A stretch of 64,000 nt of DNA from Kocuria dechangensis (GCF_014636775.1 NZ_BMEQ01000008.1:1-64000); one strand, 5' to 3'. Shown: positions 7,975 through 19,508, counted from the first letter of the stretch. Notes: a model not told the origin generated them from the sequence alone. Numbers and translations: made by a program.

Positions 7975-10230
7975 TCAGAGACCGACCTCCGACTCGAAGC
8001 GGCCCTCCTCGAGGCGCGCCTTGAGCGCCTGGAGGAAGCGGCCCGCGTCGGCGCCGTCGACCAGCCGGTGGTCGTAGGTCAGCGACAGGTAGCACATCTG
8101 CCGGATGGCGATGGTGTCGTTGCCGTCGGCGTCGGAGATCACCATCGGCCGCTTCACGATCGAGCCCGTGCCGAGGATGGCGACCTGCGGCTGGTTGATG
8201 ATCGGGGTGTCGAACAGGGCGCCGAAGGAGCCCAGGTTCGTGATCGTGAAGGTGCCGCCGGTCAGGTCGTCCGGCGTGATGTTGCCCTCCTTGGCCCGGG
8301 AGCCCAGGTCGGCGATCTGCTTGGCGAGCCCGCCCAGGTTGAGGTCGCCGGCGTTCTTGATCACCGGGACGAGCAGGCCCTTCGGGGTGTCCACCGCGAT
8401 CGCGATGTTCTCCGAGCCGTTGTAGACGATCTCCTTCTCGGCCTCCTTGAAGGTGGCGTTGAGCTTGGGGTGCGCCTGCAGGGCCTCGGCCACCGCCTTC
8501 GCGAAGAAGGGCAGGTAGGTCAGCTTGGCGCCCTCGCGCTCCTGGAACTTCGCCTTGGCCTTGTCCCGCAGCACCGCCACGCGGGTCATGTCCACCTCGG
8601 TGACCTGCGTGAGCTGCGCGGACTCCTGGAGGGACTCGCGCATGCGCTGGGCGATGGTGAGCCGGATCCGCGGCGCCTTCTCCGTGGTCCCGCGCTTGGC
8701 GTCGGGCTTCGGGGCCGGGGCGGCAGCCTTCGCGGCGGGCTGCTCCGGGGCCGCGGCGGCCGGTGCCTCGGGGGCGGCGGACTTCTGCTGCTCGGCCGCG
8801 GCGAGGACGTCCTGCTTGCGGATCCGTCCGCCCACGCCCGTGCCGGTGACCGTGGAGAGGTCCACGCCCTCCTTCTTGGCCAGCTTGCGGACCAGCGGGG
8901 TCACATAGGCGCCGGCCTCGGCGGCGCCGGCGCCGCTCACCTGCGGCTGCTCCTCCGCGGCGGCCTTCTGCTCCGCGCCGGAGGTCTCGGCCATGACGGG
9001 CTCTTCCGTCTTCACGAGGGCCTCGTCGCGGGACGGAGCGGCCTCCGGCTTCCCGGCGGCCGCGCCCTCGTAGCCCTCGCCACCGGCCGTCGGGGCCTTC
9101 TCGGCCGCGGCGGCCGGGGCCTTCTCGGCCGGCTTCTGGGCGGGCTGCTCGGGGGCCTTCTCGGTGGGGGCGCCGGAGCCGATGACGGCCAGGACCTGGC
9201 CGACCTCGGCGTCCTCGTCCTCCTGGACCCGGATCTCGAGCAGGGTGCCCGCGACCGGGGAGGGGACCTCGGTGTCGACCTTGTCGGTGGAGACCTCCAG
9301 CAGGGGCTCGTCGACGGCGACCTCGTCGCCGATCTGCTTGAGCCACCGGGTGACGGTGCCCTCGGTGACGGACTCGCCCAGGGCGGGCAGGGTGATCTCG
9401 GTGCCCTCGCCGGTGGGCTGGGCCTGCGCCTGGGGCGCCTGCTCCGGTGCCTTCTGCTCGGGGGCCTTCTGCTCGGCGGCCTCGTCGGTCGCCTCCGGGG
9501 TCTCGGCCTCGGTGGCGGCCTCCGTGGCCTGCTCGGGGGAGGGCTTCTGAGCGGGCTGCTCGGGGGCCTTCTCGGTGGGGGCGCCGGAGCCGATGACGGC
9601 CAGGACCTGGCCGACCTCGGCGTCCTCGTCCTCCTGGACCCGGATCTCGAGCAGGGTGCCCGCGACCGGGGAGGGGACCTCGGTGTCGACCTTGTCGGTG
9701 GAGACCTCCAGCAGGGGCTCGTCGACGGCGACCTCGTCGCCGATCTGCTTGAGCCACCGGGTGACGGTGCCCTCGGTGACGGACTCGCCCAGGGCGGGCA
9801 GGGTGATCTCGGTGCCCTCGCCGGTGGGCTGGGCCTGCGCCTGGGGCGCCTGCTCCGGTGCCTTCTGCTCCGGTGCCTTCTGCTCGGGGGCCTTCTGCTC
9901 GGCGGCCTCGTCGGTCGCCTCCGGGGTCTCGGCCTCGGTGGCGGCCTCCGTGGCCTGCTCGGGGGAGGGCTGCGCGGATCCGCCGGAGCCCGAGCCGTCA
10001 CCGATGACGACCAGCGGGGCGCCGACCTCGACGTCCTCGTCCTCCTGCACCAGGATCTCCTCGATCACGCCCGCGACGGGGGAGGGGATCTCGGTGTCGA
10101 CCTTGTCGGTGGAGACCTCGACCAGGGGCTCGTCGACGGCGACCTCGTCGCCGACCTGCTTGAGCCACCGGGTGACGGTGCCCTCGGTCACGGATTCGCC
10201 CAGTGCGGGCAGGTTTACGGTTTCTGACAT
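7975..10230 (-). CDS. sucB: Dihydrolipoamide acyltransferase (E2) with three lipoyl domains
   Basis: Core of a 2-oxoacid dehydrogenase complex, by position and annotation habit the 2-oxoglutarate/pyruvate E2. The 751 residues hold three lipoyl domains with modified lysines Lys43, Lys180 and Lys317 (each in VSTDKVDTE), Ala/Pro/Glu-rich linkers with KAPEQ repeats, a peripheral subunit-binding domain at about 441-478, and the acyltransferase domain from about 515 with catalytic His721 in TYDHRLVDG. Most actinobacterial E2s have one or two lipoyl domains. Lipoyl domains 2 and 3 and their linkers are almost identical even at DNA level (period 411 bases), so one copy is recent. The first domain is more divergent. 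lipB and lipA nearby make the cofactor, and lpdA lies just upstream. Confidence 0.95.
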   Translation of the reverse strand: MSETVNLPALGESVTEGTVTRWLKQVGDEVAVDEPLVEVSTDKVDTEIPSPVAGVIEEILVQEDEDVEVGAPLVVIGDGSGSGGSAQPSPEQATEAATEAETPEATDEAAEQKAPEQKAPEQKAPEQAPQAQAQPTGEGTEITLPALGESVTEGTVTRWLKQIGDEVAVDEPLLEVSTDKVDTEVPSPVAGTLLEIRVQEDEDAEVGQVLAVIGSGAPTEKAPEQPAQKPSPEQATEAATEAETPEATDEAAEQKAPEQKAPEQAPQAQAQPTGEGTEITLPALGESVTEGTVTRWLKQIGDEVAVDEPLLEVSTDKVDTEVPSPVAGTLLEIRVQEDEDAEVGQVLAVIGSGAPTEKAPEQPAQKPAEKAPAAAAEKAPTAGGEGYEGAAAGKPEAAPSRDEALVKTEEPVMAETSGAEQKAAAEEQPQVSGAGAAEAGAYVTPLVRKLAKKEGVDLSTVTGTGVGGRIRKQDVLAAAEQQKSAAPEAPAAAAPEQPAAKAAAPAPKPDAKRGTTEKAPRIRLTIAQRMRESLQESAQLTQVTEVDMTRVAVLRDKAKAKFQEREGAKLTYLPFFAKAVAEALQAHPKLNATFKEAEKEIVYNGSENIAIAVDTPKGLLVPVIKNAGDLNLGGLAKQIADLGSRAKEGNITPDDLTGGTFTITNLGSFGALFDTPIINQPQVAILGTGSIVKRPMVISDADGNDTIAIRQMCYLSLTYDHRLVDGADAGRFLQALKARLEEGRFESEVGL
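9140..9976. repeat. Tandem direct repeat within sucB (lipoyl module duplication)
   Basis: Two tandem copies with an offset of 411 bases. Bases 9140-9459 and 9551-9870 look identical throughout. The copies then differ by one extra 15-base KAPEQ unit in the second and stay nearly identical to about 9538 and 9968. Each copy encodes one lipoyl domain plus linker. Confidence 0.9.
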
Positions 10231-10305
10231 GGTCCGACCGTCTTTCTTTCGGTGCCTTCGTGTGGGTGCGGTCCGGGCTGGGCCCGGGTCCGGGGTGCTG
10301 TGGGA

Positions 10306-10329
10306 GGCCCCGCCCCGGAGGGCGGGGCC
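10306..10329 (-). terminator. lpdA terminator hairpin
   Basis: Nine-base perfect arms (GGCCCCGCC and complement) with a six-base loop, immediately after the lpdA stop and before sucB. It may attenuate rather than fully stop transcription into sucB. Confidence 0.55.
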
Positions 10330-10337
10330 CGGCCGGA

Positions 10338-11705
10338 TCAGCCGTGCAGCGGCATCCCGGCGAGCGCCATGGCGGCCTCGCCGAGGGCCTCGTTCTGGGT
10401 GGGGTGGGCGTGGATGAACGCGGCGACGTCCTCGGGGTAGGCCTCCCAGTTGACGATGAGCTGGCCCTCGCCGATCTGCTCGCTGATGCGCTTGCCGATC
10501 CCGTGGAACCCGACGATGGGGCCGTCCTTCTGGCGCACGAGCTTGATGATGCCGCCGGTGCCCAGGATCGAGCTCTTGCCGTTGCCGGCGAGGTTGTACT
10601 CGGCGACCTCGACGTTGTCCGCGCCGAACTTCTCCTTGGCCTGCGGCTCGTTGTAGCCGACGGAGGCGATCTCGGGCTCGGTGAAGGTCACCTTGGGGAC
10701 GTTCACGTCCTCGACCACGGCGGGGTTGAGCCCGGCGATCTCCTCGGCGACGAAACGGCCCTGCTGGTAGCCGCGGTGCGCGAGCTGCACGCCGGGGACG
10801 ATGTCGCCGATCGCGTAGATGTTGCCCACGCCGGTGTGGAGGCGCTCGTTCGGGGTGACGAAGCCCCGGTCCATCGGGATGCCCTGCTCCTCGTAGCCCA
10901 TGTCCGCGGTGTTCGGCCCGCGGCCCACGGCGACCAGGACGATGTCGGCCTCGAAGACCTTGCCGTCCGCGAGGGTGACCTTCGCGCCGTTGTCGTCCTG
11001 CTCGACCTTCTCGAAGAACGTCCCGAGGTTGGACTTGATGCCGCGCTTCTTGAACTCGCGCTCGAGGACCTTGATGATCGACGGGTCCTCGTTGGCGACG
11101 AGGTTCGGCAGGCCCTCGATGATGGTGACGTCCACGCCGAAGGACTTCCACATGGAGGCGAACTCGCAGCCGATCACGCCGCCGCCGAGCACGATCGCGC
11201 TCTTGGGGACGAAGTCGATCTCCAGCGCCTCGGTGGAGGTCATCACGCGGCCGCCGATCTCGACGCCGAGGGTCTTGGAGACGGAGCCGGAGGCCAGGAC
11301 GATGTGCTTGCCGGTGTAGGTGGTGCCGTCCACGTCGACGGTGTTCTGCCCGGTGAGCTTCCCGACGCCCTCGATGACCGTGACCTTGCGCATCTTCATG
11401 AGGCCCGAGAGGCCCTTGAACTTGCCGGCGACGATCTTGTCCTTGTAGTCCCGCACGGCGGCCATGTCGATGGACTCCAGGGTGGTGTGCACCCCGTACT
11501 TGGAGCTCTCGCGGGCGTCCTCGGCCAGCTCGGCGGAGTGCAGGTAGGCCTTGGTGGGGATGCAGCCCCAGTGGAGGCAGGTGCCCCCGAGCTTGTTCTT
11601 CTCGACCAGGCCCACCGTGAAACCGAGTTGGACGGCGCGCAGCGCGGCGGCGTAGCCCGCGCTGCCTCCGCCGAGGACGAGGATGTCGAATTCGTTGTCG
11701 GCCAC
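10338..11705 (-). CDS. lpdA: Dihydrolipoyl dehydrogenase (E3)
   Basis: FAD enzyme that reoxidises dihydrolipoyl groups with NAD+, shared by 2-oxoacid dehydrogenases. The 455-residue protein starts with the FAD-binding [14 protein letters not shown], then the redox disulfide Cys43-Cys48 in [13 protein letters not shown], the second Rossmann [10 protein letters not shown], and the C-terminal [10 protein letters not shown] with the His-Glu catalytic pair. The GTG at 11705 is chosen because AAGGGAG precedes it by eight bases. An upstream ATG at 11750 has no ribosome site. It precedes sucB by about 107 bases, with a hairpin between. Confidence 0.96.
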   Translation of the reverse strand: MADNEFDILVLGGGSAGYAAALRAVQLGFTVGLVEKNKLGGTCLHWGCIPTKAYLHSAELAEDARESSKYGVHTTLESIDMAAVRDYKDKIVAGKFKGLSGLMKMRKVTVIEGVGKLTGQNTVDVDGTTYTGKHIVLASGSVSKTLGVEIGGRVMTSTEALEIDFVPKSAIVLGGGVIGCEFASMWKSFGVDVTIIEGLPNLVANEDPSIIKVLEREFKKRGIKSNLGTFFEKVEQDDNGAKVTLADGKVFEADIVLVAVGRGPNTADMGYEEQGIPMDRGFVTPNERLHTGVGNIYAIGDIVPGVQLAHRGYQQGRFVAEEIAGLNPAVVEDVNVPKVTFTEPEIASVGYNEPQAKEKFGADNVEVAEYNLAGNGKSSILGTGGIIKLVRQKDGPIVGFHGIGKRISEQIGEGQLIVNWEAYPEDVAAFIHAHPTQNEALGEAAMALAGMPLHG

Positions 11706-11798
11706 GTGTTTGGCTCCCTTGCGCGTTGACTTCGTTCCGGGTGGGGGCACCCGTCCGGTGACAGGTTCAGTTCACTTCGTACATACCTTATCCCTACC

Positions 11799-11832
11799 GC
11801 CGAGGGAGCTTCCAAGAGGCGGCTCCCCCGGC
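11799..11832 (-). terminator. Possible pepA terminator
   Basis: Eleven-base arms with one mismatch and a 12-base loop, placed 22 bases past the pepA stop. It is a weaker hairpin than the others in this window. Confidence 0.45.
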
Positions 11833-11853
11833 GGCGGGGCGTGGCGGAGGCCC

Positions 11854-13434
11854 TCAGCGGCGCTCGGCCACCGCGTTCTCGAGCAGCCGCACGAGGGTCC
11901 GGACGCCCGCTCCGGTGCCCTCGGCCGGGGTGTACCCGTAGGGGGCGGACTCGTTGAAGGAGGGGCCCGCGATGTCGACGTGCGCCCACGGCACGCGGGT
12001 GCTCCCGGCGTCCGCGACGAACTCCCGCAGGAAGAGGGCCGCCACGAGCATGCCGCCTTGCTTGTCGCCCACGTTCTTGATGTCGGCGACCTTGGAGTCC
12101 AGCGACGCGCGCAGGTGCTCGGGCAGGGGCATGGCCCAGGCGTCCTCGCCCGCCGCGCGCGCGGCGTCGACCACGGCGGTGCGCAGCTCCTCGTCGCCCA
12201 TGACCCCGGCGGTGCGCGCGCCGAGGGCCACCAGCTGGGCGCCGGTGAGGGTGGCGATGTCGACGACCGCGTCCGGGCCCTCCTCGCAGGCGGCCACGAG
12301 GCCGTCGGCGAGGACCAGCCGGCCCTCGGCGTCGGTGTTGAGCACCTCGACGGTGCGCCCGCCGCGGATGGTGATCACGTCGCCCGGGCGGGTGGCGGTG
12401 GCGGACGGCAGGTTCTCGGCGAGGCACAGCCAGCCGGTGACCTTCACCGGCAGGCCGAGCTCCGCGGCCGTCAGCACGGTGGCGAGGACGGCCGCGGCCC
12501 CGGCCATGTCCGACTTCATGGTCATCATCGAGGCCGGGGGCTTGAGGGACAGCCCGCCGGAGTCGAAGGTGATGCCCTTGCCCACGTAGGCGTAGTGCCG
12601 GGTGGCCCGGGCGGGCGCGTACTCGAGCTTGACGAGGCGGGGCCCGTGCACGGAGCCCTGGCCGACGCCCAGGAGGCCGCCGAAGCCGCCCTTGGCGAGC
12701 TCCTTCTCGGCGAGCACGCTCACGGAGACCCTGGTGCCCTTCACGGCGTGCCGGGCGTAGTCGGCGACCGCCTCCGGGTAGCTGACGTTGGGGGAGAGGT
12801 CCACGAGGGTGCGGGCGGCCCGCACCCCGCGCCCGAGGGCGGCGGCGCGGTCGAGGCAGCGGCCCAGCGCGTCGCGGGGCACCTCGGGGGCGTGCACGAC
12901 GGCGGAGCCCAGCGGCGGCTTGACCGAGCCGGAGGTGCGGGCCCGCTGGTGGGCGAACGCGAACGCGCCGAAGGCGGCCCCCTCGGCCACCGCGGCGGCG
13001 TCCTGCTCGGAGGCCACGGGCAGGGCGATGACGGCGGAGTCCGTGCCGGCGAGGCGGCGCACTGCGGCGCCCGTGGCGCGGCGCAGGGCCTCGGCGCGGG
13101 CGGCGGGCTCCTCGGGCAGCGTGCCCAGCCCCGTCAGCACCACGACGGTGAAGGGCAGCCCGGCCGGCGAGGGCAGGACGGTGACCTCGTCGGCGGCGCC
13201 GCCGACCCGCAGGACCGCGGCGGCCTCCACCACGGAGGACAGCTTCTTCTGCTCACCGGCGGGGAGCACGACGCGGCCCGCGCCGTCGTTCTCCTTCTTC
13301 TCCTGGCCCGCGCCGTCCCGGTCCGCCTTCTCGACGCCGAGCACCAGGGCGTGCGCCGTGGTGCGGGTGAGGGCCTTGTGGGTGGCGGTGAGCTCGATGC
13401 CCCGGGGCTCGAGCAGGTCCTGTACGTCGGGCAT
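11854..13434 (-). CDS. pepA: Leucyl aminopeptidase (M17)
   Basis: Cytosolic two-metal aminopeptidase that releases N-terminal residues. The 526-residue length is typical. The C-terminal catalytic half has the family signature NTDAEGRLVLADGL with metal ligands Asp and Glu, the GKGITFDSGG lysine-metal segment and KSDMAGAAA. The N-terminal half is the more variable M17 N domain. It follows the PAC2 gene divergently and lies upstream of lpdA on the same strand, matching the mycobacterial pepB/dlaT/lip order. Confidence 0.95.
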   Translation of the reverse strand: MPDVQDLLEPRGIELTATHKALTRTTAHALVLGVEKADRDGAGQEKKENDGAGRVVLPAGEQKKLSSVVEAAAVLRVGGAADEVTVLPSPAGLPFTVVVLTGLGTLPEEPAARAEALRRATGAAVRRLAGTDSAVIALPVASEQDAAAVAEGAAFGAFAFAHQRARTSGSVKPPLGSAVVHAPEVPRDALGRCLDRAAALGRGVRAARTLVDLSPNVSYPEAVADYARHAVKGTRVSVSVLAEKELAKGGFGGLLGVGQGSVHGPRLVKLEYAPARATRHYAYVGKGITFDSGGLSLKPPASMMTMKSDMAGAAAVLATVLTAAELGLPVKVTGWLCLAENLPSATATRPGDVITIRGGRTVEVLNTDAEGRLVLADGLVAACEEGPDAVVDIATLTGAQLVALGARTAGVMGDEELRTAVVDAARAAGEDAWAMPLPEHLRASLDSKVADIKNVGDKQGGMLVAALFLREFVADAGSTRVPWAHVDIAGPSFNESAPYGYTPAEGTGAGVRTLVRLLENAVAERR

Positions 13435-13738
13435 GGGTCGTCCTTTCGCTGGGTCGGACCGGCCGGGCCGGCGCGGGGCCGCTCGTGGCGCCCCGGGGCC
13501 CGTCCGGCAGGCGTGCTGTCGATCCTAGCCCCGCCCCCGGGGCCTCCCCGGGGGCGACGCGGCAGGGAGCGCGACGGGAGTGCGGCGGGAGTGCGGCGGG
13601 GAATAAGGCAGGGCCGTCAGGGGGTTGACATGATCCGGGACGTGCCACGACGGGCCGTCCCACGGACCCCCGGGCACCCACCGGCGCCCGCAGGAGGTCC
13701 CCGCCGACATCCCCGTCCGACCACCAGGAGGAAGAGCT
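13435..13738. other. Divergent intergenic region pepA / PAC2
   Basis: No gene is supported. It holds a short 11-base tandem repeat (GGGAGTGCGGC twice, near 13577-13600) and a TTGACA at 13625-13630 with no convincing -10 at the right distance. The Shine-Dalgarno of the PAC2 gene, AGGAGG, is at 13726-13731. Confidence 0.5.
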
Positions 13739-14656
13739 GTGCTGGACCCCACCTCGCTGTACCTGAGCAATCCCGCGCTGCTCGAGGACGCCCGGGTTCG
13801 AGGCCTGCCGCTGATCGTCGCCCTGTCCGGCTACGCGGAGGCCGGGCACGTGGCCGTGCAGATCGAGCACGCGATCACCGAGGGGCTGCCGCACGAGGTC
13901 GTCGCCCGCTTCGACCTCGACCAGCTCTACGACTACCGGGCCCGCCGCCCGCACGTGCGCTTCGTGGAGGACCACTTCGAGCGGTTCCAGAACCCGGAGC
14001 TGTCCCTGCGGCTGGTCACCGACGCCCTCGGGCGCAGCTTCGCGCTGCTCACCGGCCCCGAGCCGGACCTGCAGTGGAACCGGTTCACGGAGGCCGTGGT
14101 GGGCCTGGCCCGCCGCATGGACGTCTCGCTCGTCGCGATCGTCTCGGGCATCCCCATGCCCGTGCCGCACACCAGGCCCTTCCTGGTCTCGGTGCACGGC
14201 AGCCGTGCCGACCTGCTGCCGACCAAGCACGCCTGGAAGCCCGTGGTCGAGATGAGCGCCTCGGCCGCTCAGCTGCTGGAGATCCGGCTGACCGAGGCCG
14301 GGATCGACAACATCGGCTTCACCGTCCACGTGCCCCAGTACCTCGCGGACGCGCACCTGCCGCACGCCGCGGTGGCCGCCCTGGAGCACATCAGCGCCGT
14401 GACCTCGCTCACCCTCCCCTCGGACGAGCTCCGGGAGGCGGCCCGGGACATCGAGCGCCAGATCGACCAGCAGGTCCACGCCTCGCCCGAGGTGCAGGCG
14501 GTCGTGACCGGACTGGAACAGCGCTACGATGACGTCGTCGATGCCTCGGCCCCCCGCTCGCTGCTGGTCGGGGACGAGTCCGAGCTCCCCGACGCCGACG
14601 AGATCGGTGCCGCGGTCGAGGCCTTCCTCGCCGCCCAGGAGGACGAGCAGGACTGA
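13739..14656 (+). CDS. PAC2 (proteasome assembly chaperone 2) family protein
   Basis: A 305-residue soluble protein of the PAC2 family (also seen as DUF75). Visible family features are the opening LPLIVALSGYAEAGH, the central GIPMPVPHTRP stretch and the FTVHVPQYLAD segment. The last 90 residues form charged helices. GTG start with a perfect AGGAGG seven bases upstream. Bacterial PAC2 proteins occur in actinobacteria with or without proteasomes, and their role is not established. No proteasome genes are in this window. Confidence 0.85.
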   Translation: MLDPTSLYLSNPALLEDARVRGLPLIVALSGYAEAGHVAVQIEHAITEGLPHEVVARFDLDQLYDYRARRPHVRFVEDHFERFQNPELSLRLVTDALGRSFALLTGPEPDLQWNRFTEAVVGLARRMDVSLVAIVSGIPMPVPHTRPFLVSVHGSRADLLPTKHAWKPVVEMSASAAQLLEIRLTEAGIDNIGFTVHVPQYLADAHLPHAAVAALEHISAVTSLTLPSDELREAARDIERQIDQQVHASPEVQAVVTGLEQRYDDVVDASAPRSLLVGDESELPDADEIGAAVEAFLAAQEDEQD

Positions 14657-14749
14657 CCCGCCGTCCGGCGCGGGGCCGGTCCCGCCGCCGCCCGGGACGG
14701 CCGTGCCGTCCCGGGCGTGGGCCCGGACCCCGTCCCGAGAGCGAAGTGC

Positions 14750-16045
14750 ATGAACCCGAACCGGTCCCGCCCCCACGAGCCCGGGAAGGACTCCCGCTGG
14801 GCCTGCCTGGTCTACGGGATCGGCATGTTCGCCTACTTCAGCGCCGTCGCCCACCGGACCAGCTTCGGCGTCGCCTCCGTGGACGCCGCCGAGCGCTTCG
14901 GCACCGCGGCGTCCACGCTGTCGATGTTCTCCCTCATGCAGGTCCTCGTCTACGCGGGGCTGCAGGTCCCCGTGGGCGTGCTCGTGGACCGCTACGGCTC
15001 GCGGATCATGGTGGCCGCCGGCGGTCTCCTCATGGCGGCCGGGCAGGTGCAGCTCGCGCTCGCGGACACGGTCCCCGAGGGCGTGGCGGGACGCGTGCTG
15101 GTCGGCGCGGGGGATGCGACCACGTTCGTGTGCGTGATGCGGCTGATCCCGGCCTGGTTCTCGGCCCTGCGGGTCCCGCTGCTGACCCAGCTCCTGGGCG
15201 TGGTGGGCAACGTGGGCCAGCTGGTCTCGATCATCCCTTTCGCGTGGCTGCTCGACCGCGCGGGCTGGACCTCCTCGTTCGGCGCGCTGGCCGCCCTCGC
15301 CCTGCTGGGCGCCGTGCTCTCCGCGGCGCTGCTCCGCAACGCCCCGCCGGGGGTCGACGTCCTCAACCGGGACCTCAGCCTGCGCCGCACGGGCCAGGTG
15401 CTGCGGGAGAGCGTGGCCGAGCCGGGCACCCGGCTGGCCTTCTGGGTGCACTTCACCACCCAGTTCGCCGGCAACACGTTCGCGCTGATGTGGGGCTACC
15501 CCTACCTGGAGTACGCGCAGGGCCTGTCGGACACCACGATCTCCGTGGTCATGACCTCGTTCGTCCTCACCAACCTGGCCGTGGGCCTCGTCCTGGGCCG
15601 GCTCACCGCCCGGCACCCGGGGCACCGCGTCCGGCTGTCCCTGATCGTCACGGCGATCATCTTCGGCACGTGGACGGTCCTGCTGGTGTGGCCCGGCACC
15701 GCCCCGGAGCCGGTCGTGCTCCTGGCGGTGTGCGTGATCGCCGTGAGCATGCCCGCCTCGATGATCGCCTTCGACGTCGCCCGCAGCTTCAACCCGCCGC
15801 GCCGGTCGGGCACGGCCTCCGGGATCGTCAACGTCGGCGGCTTCACCGCCACGGTCCTGGCGATCTTCGTCACCGGGCTCGTCCTCGACCTCCTGCACGC
15901 CGCCGGCTTCCGCGACGAGCTCTACGCCCCGGACTCGTTCCGGCTGGCGATCGCCGCGCAGTACCTCGTGGCGGCGCTCGGGGTCGCCGGAGTGCTGGCC
16001 ACCGCCCGCCGGGTGCGCCGCCGGCACGGCACCGACGCCGCCTGA
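14750..16045 (+). CDS. Major facilitator superfamily permease
   Basis: A 431-residue membrane transporter with about 12 hydrophobic helices. The MFS signature between helices 2 and 3 is readable as GVLVDRYGSRIM. A central basic loop (RDLSLRRTGQV) separates the two six-helix halves, and the protein ends in a short Arg-rich tail. Substrate cannot be told from sequence. The start at 14750 is favoured for a short cytosolic N-terminus, but no strong ribosome site is seen and GTG 14717 is possible. It is 93 bases behind the PAC2 gene on the same strand. Confidence 0.85.
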   Translation: MNPNRSRPHEPGKDSRWACLVYGIGMFAYFSAVAHRTSFGVASVDAAERFGTAASTLSMFSLMQVLVYAGLQVPVGVLVDRYGSRIMVAAGGLLMAAGQVQLALADTVPEGVAGRVLVGAGDATTFVCVMRLIPAWFSALRVPLLTQLLGVVGNVGQLVSIIPFAWLLDRAGWTSSFGALAALALLGAVLSAALLRNAPPGVDVLNRDLSLRRTGQVLRESVAEPGTRLAFWVHFTTQFAGNTFALMWGYPYLEYAQGLSDTTISVVMTSFVLTNLAVGLVLGRLTARHPGHRVRLSLIVTAIIFGTWTVLLVWPGTAPEPVVLLAVCVIAVSMPASMIAFDVARSFNPPRRSGTASGIVNVGGFTATVLAIFVTGLVLDLLHAAGFRDELYAPDSFRLAIAAQYLVAALGVAGVLATARRVRRRHGTDAA

Positions 16046-16189
16046 GGCGCCGGACCGCCCGGCAGCCCCGCCCGTCCGCACGGTCCGTCCGCACTGCACC
16101 CCGGCGGCCGGGGACACCGCCGTCCGGCCGGCGTCCCCAGCCGGGTGGACTCCGGGGCGCGGGTCCGCGCGGAGGCCCATCCTGGGCGC

Positions 16190-17590
16190 ATGAGCGAGCA
16201 CACCACCCGTGATCCCTTCGTCCCCGTCGTGCGGTGCGCCGCCGACCTCCTCGCCGTCGTGCCCCACACCCTCGGCTACTGGCCGGCCGACTCCCTCGTC
16301 CTGTTCGCCGCGGGCCGGACCACGGCCGGGGCCTGCGTGCGCGTGGACCTCCCGCGCCGGCCCGTCGGCGTCCGCTTCGCGGCGACCTTCGTCGAGGAGC
16401 TCGCCGAGCTGGTGGGCCACGACGCCGTGAGCGACCGCGTCTTCGCCATCGTCTACACCGGCCTCTCCCCGGGGGACGGCCCCGACGGCGGGCCCGACGG
16501 GGTGGCGGAGGTGCTCGCGCTCGTGGACGAGGCGGCCGCACGGGCCGACCGCACGGTGGCCGCCCGCTGGGTGGTGGCCGGCGACCGCTGGTGGCCCGCC
16601 GAGGACCCGGCCGAGGTGCACGACGTCGCCGCCGTCCTGGACAGCGCCGTCAACGCCGCGCTGATCGCCACGGGCAGCTCCTGGGCGTCCGGACCCCGGC
16701 AGGCCATGGACCACGAGTACGGGGCCCTGCCCGAGGGGACGGCCCGCGGCGTCGCCGCCGCCGCGGCGCGGTGGGTCCGCGCGGGCGGGGGCGCCTGGCA
16801 CCACCTGGAGCGGGTGGCGGACACGCTCGCGGCCTGGCGCGCCGTGCTCGAGCGCGTCGTGGCCGCCGGCGACGACTGGCAGGGCCCCCTGCTCGCCCTC
16901 GACGACGACCTGCTGGGCTTCCTGGCGGCCGGCCTGGCCGAGCCGGTGCTCGCCGACCTGCTGCTGGCCGACACCGCCACCGCGGCGGACGACGGCGAGG
17001 GCGTCCTGGCCGCGGCCGCGATGTGGGCCGAGCTGTGCGACGAGACCTTCGAGGGCGCGCCGGGGCCGGGCGGCGGCGCCGGGGAGCTGTTCGGGCCGTC
17101 CCTGCGGCCGCTCCCGCCGGACGTGCCGCCGGTGCCGCCCGTGCCACCGGCCCCGCCGGGCGCGGGGCGGCAGCGGCCGGGTGGTCCTCAGGCCCCCGGG
17201 CCGCGGAGCGCGCCCGAGCCGGACGCCGTGCAGCTCGTCCGGCTCACCCGCGTGCTGGCCGGGGAGTGGGAGCACGCCCCGGACTGGCGCCGGCTGGACG
17301 CCCTGTACCGGGTGCTGCTGGGCCTGGCCTGGCTGCTCGAGCCCGTCCCGGGCGCGCGGCGGGGGAGGGGCCCGGACGGGGCGGAGCAGGCCGCGGCGAT
17401 GGCCGGCGTGCTGGTCGAGCTCGCGCAGCTGAACCGCTTCCGGGCCCGGGGCTCGCACACCGCCCACTTCGTCCGCCGGGCCACGTCGCTCGTCCCCGGA
17501 CACGCGCCGGCCCTGCGGGTGCTGCGGCTGGCCGACGCCCGCCCGGTCCCGCTGTGGGCCCGGGACCGGAGCACGGCGTGGCACGGGTGA
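16190..17590 (+). CDS. DUF4192 family protein
   Basis: A 466-residue soluble protein. The opening (VRCAADLLAVVPHTLGYWPADSLVLF) is the recognisable start of DUF4192. The middle is Ala/Arg/Glu-rich helical sequence, then a Pro-rich linker (about residues 310-345), then a final helical region. DUF4192 has no known function and is confined to actinobacteria. Its place just upstream of the principal sigma factor is common in Micrococcales. CATCCT lies six bases before the ATG, a near-match to the leaderless -10 pattern seen elsewhere here. Confidence 0.8.
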   Translation: MSEHTTRDPFVPVVRCAADLLAVVPHTLGYWPADSLVLFAAGRTTAGACVRVDLPRRPVGVRFAATFVEELAELVGHDAVSDRVFAIVYTGLSPGDGPDGGPDGVAEVLALVDEAAARADRTVAARWVVAGDRWWPAEDPAEVHDVAAVLDSAVNAALIATGSSWASGPRQAMDHEYGALPEGTARGVAAAAARWVRAGGGAWHHLERVADTLAAWRAVLERVVAAGDDWQGPLLALDDDLLGFLAAGLAEPVLADLLLADTATAADDGEGVLAAAAMWAELCDETFEGAPGPGGGAGELFGPSLRPLPPDVPPVPPVPPAPPGAGRQRPGGPQAPGPRSAPEPDAVQLVRLTRVLAGEWEHAPDWRRLDALYRVLLGLAWLLEPVPGARRGRGPDGAEQAAAMAGVLVELAQLNRFRARGSHTAHFVRRATSLVPGHAPALRVLRLADARPVPLWARDRSTAWHG

Positions 17591-17675
17591 GCACCCCGGC
17601 CCGCCCCTCAGCGCTCTCCCCGGCAGCCTCCTCCGCGACCTCTCCACGTGGTTTTTCGGGATCCTGGGGCGGACC

Positions 17676-17702
17676 GGGAACAAATCCCGTGCGGGGGTGG
17701 TT
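17676..17702 (+). promoter_or_regulatory. Candidate SigH/SigR-type promoter upstream of sigA
   Basis: GGGAAC at 17676-17681, 18 bases, then GTT at 17700-17702. This matches the GGAAY-N18-19-GTT promoter of the actinobacterial redox-stress sigma factors SigR/SigH. It would give a leader of about 110 bases before sigA. Principal sigma genes of some actinomycetes are known SigR targets. Confidence 0.45.
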
Positions 17703-17822
17703 CGGGCTGTCAGGACCCTTCAAGCCTGCCGCGCCGGACGACGCCCGGCGCACGGACTTGACAGGGTCATAGGCGTGTTGCCCCGAGGGCGGCCGCCGTG
17801 ACCGTTCAACGAAAGGCTCTCA

Positions 17823-19379
<1,557 letters not shown>

Positions 19380-19424
19380 CGGCTCCCGCCCGCTCCCTCC
19401 GGGGGCGGGCGGCCCGGCGACGCG

Positions 19425-19462
19425 CAGAGGGCCCCGACACCACACGGTGTCGGGGCCCTCTG
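19425..19462. terminator. Bidirectional terminator between sigA and DUF7455
   Basis: Perfect 17-base arms (CAGAGGGCCCCGACACC and complement) with a four-base ACAC loop, between two convergent genes. It lies 45 bases after the sigA stop. Confidence 0.85.
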
Positions 19463-19508
19463 AGTGTCGACCCGCCGTCGGCCGGTCGGTCGTCGTGGGG
19501 AACCGGGT

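Noticed and set aside
9140-9976. Repeated blocks that could suggest a repeat array
   Set aside because: They are 411-base in-frame copies of a lipoyl domain, not short repeats with spacers, so not a CRISPR array.
8068-10227. Plus-strand frame opposite sucB, rich in Leu/Gly
   Set aside because: Repeats mirror the lipoyl repeats on the true strand; no start signal and no known domain.
13625-13630. TTGACA between pepA and PAC2 as a promoter
   Set aside because: The expected -10 position is GC only, so the match is probably chance.
13253-17683. Very long minus-strand open frame opposite PAC2, MFS and DUF4192
   Set aside because: It is a GC-rich shadow: composition is Arg/Gly/Ala/His-rich with no domain, and the plus-strand genes beneath it have clear motifs and ribosome sites.
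17758-17763. TTGACA upstream of sigA as a -35 element
   Set aside because: No TAnnnT lies 16-19 bases downstream.
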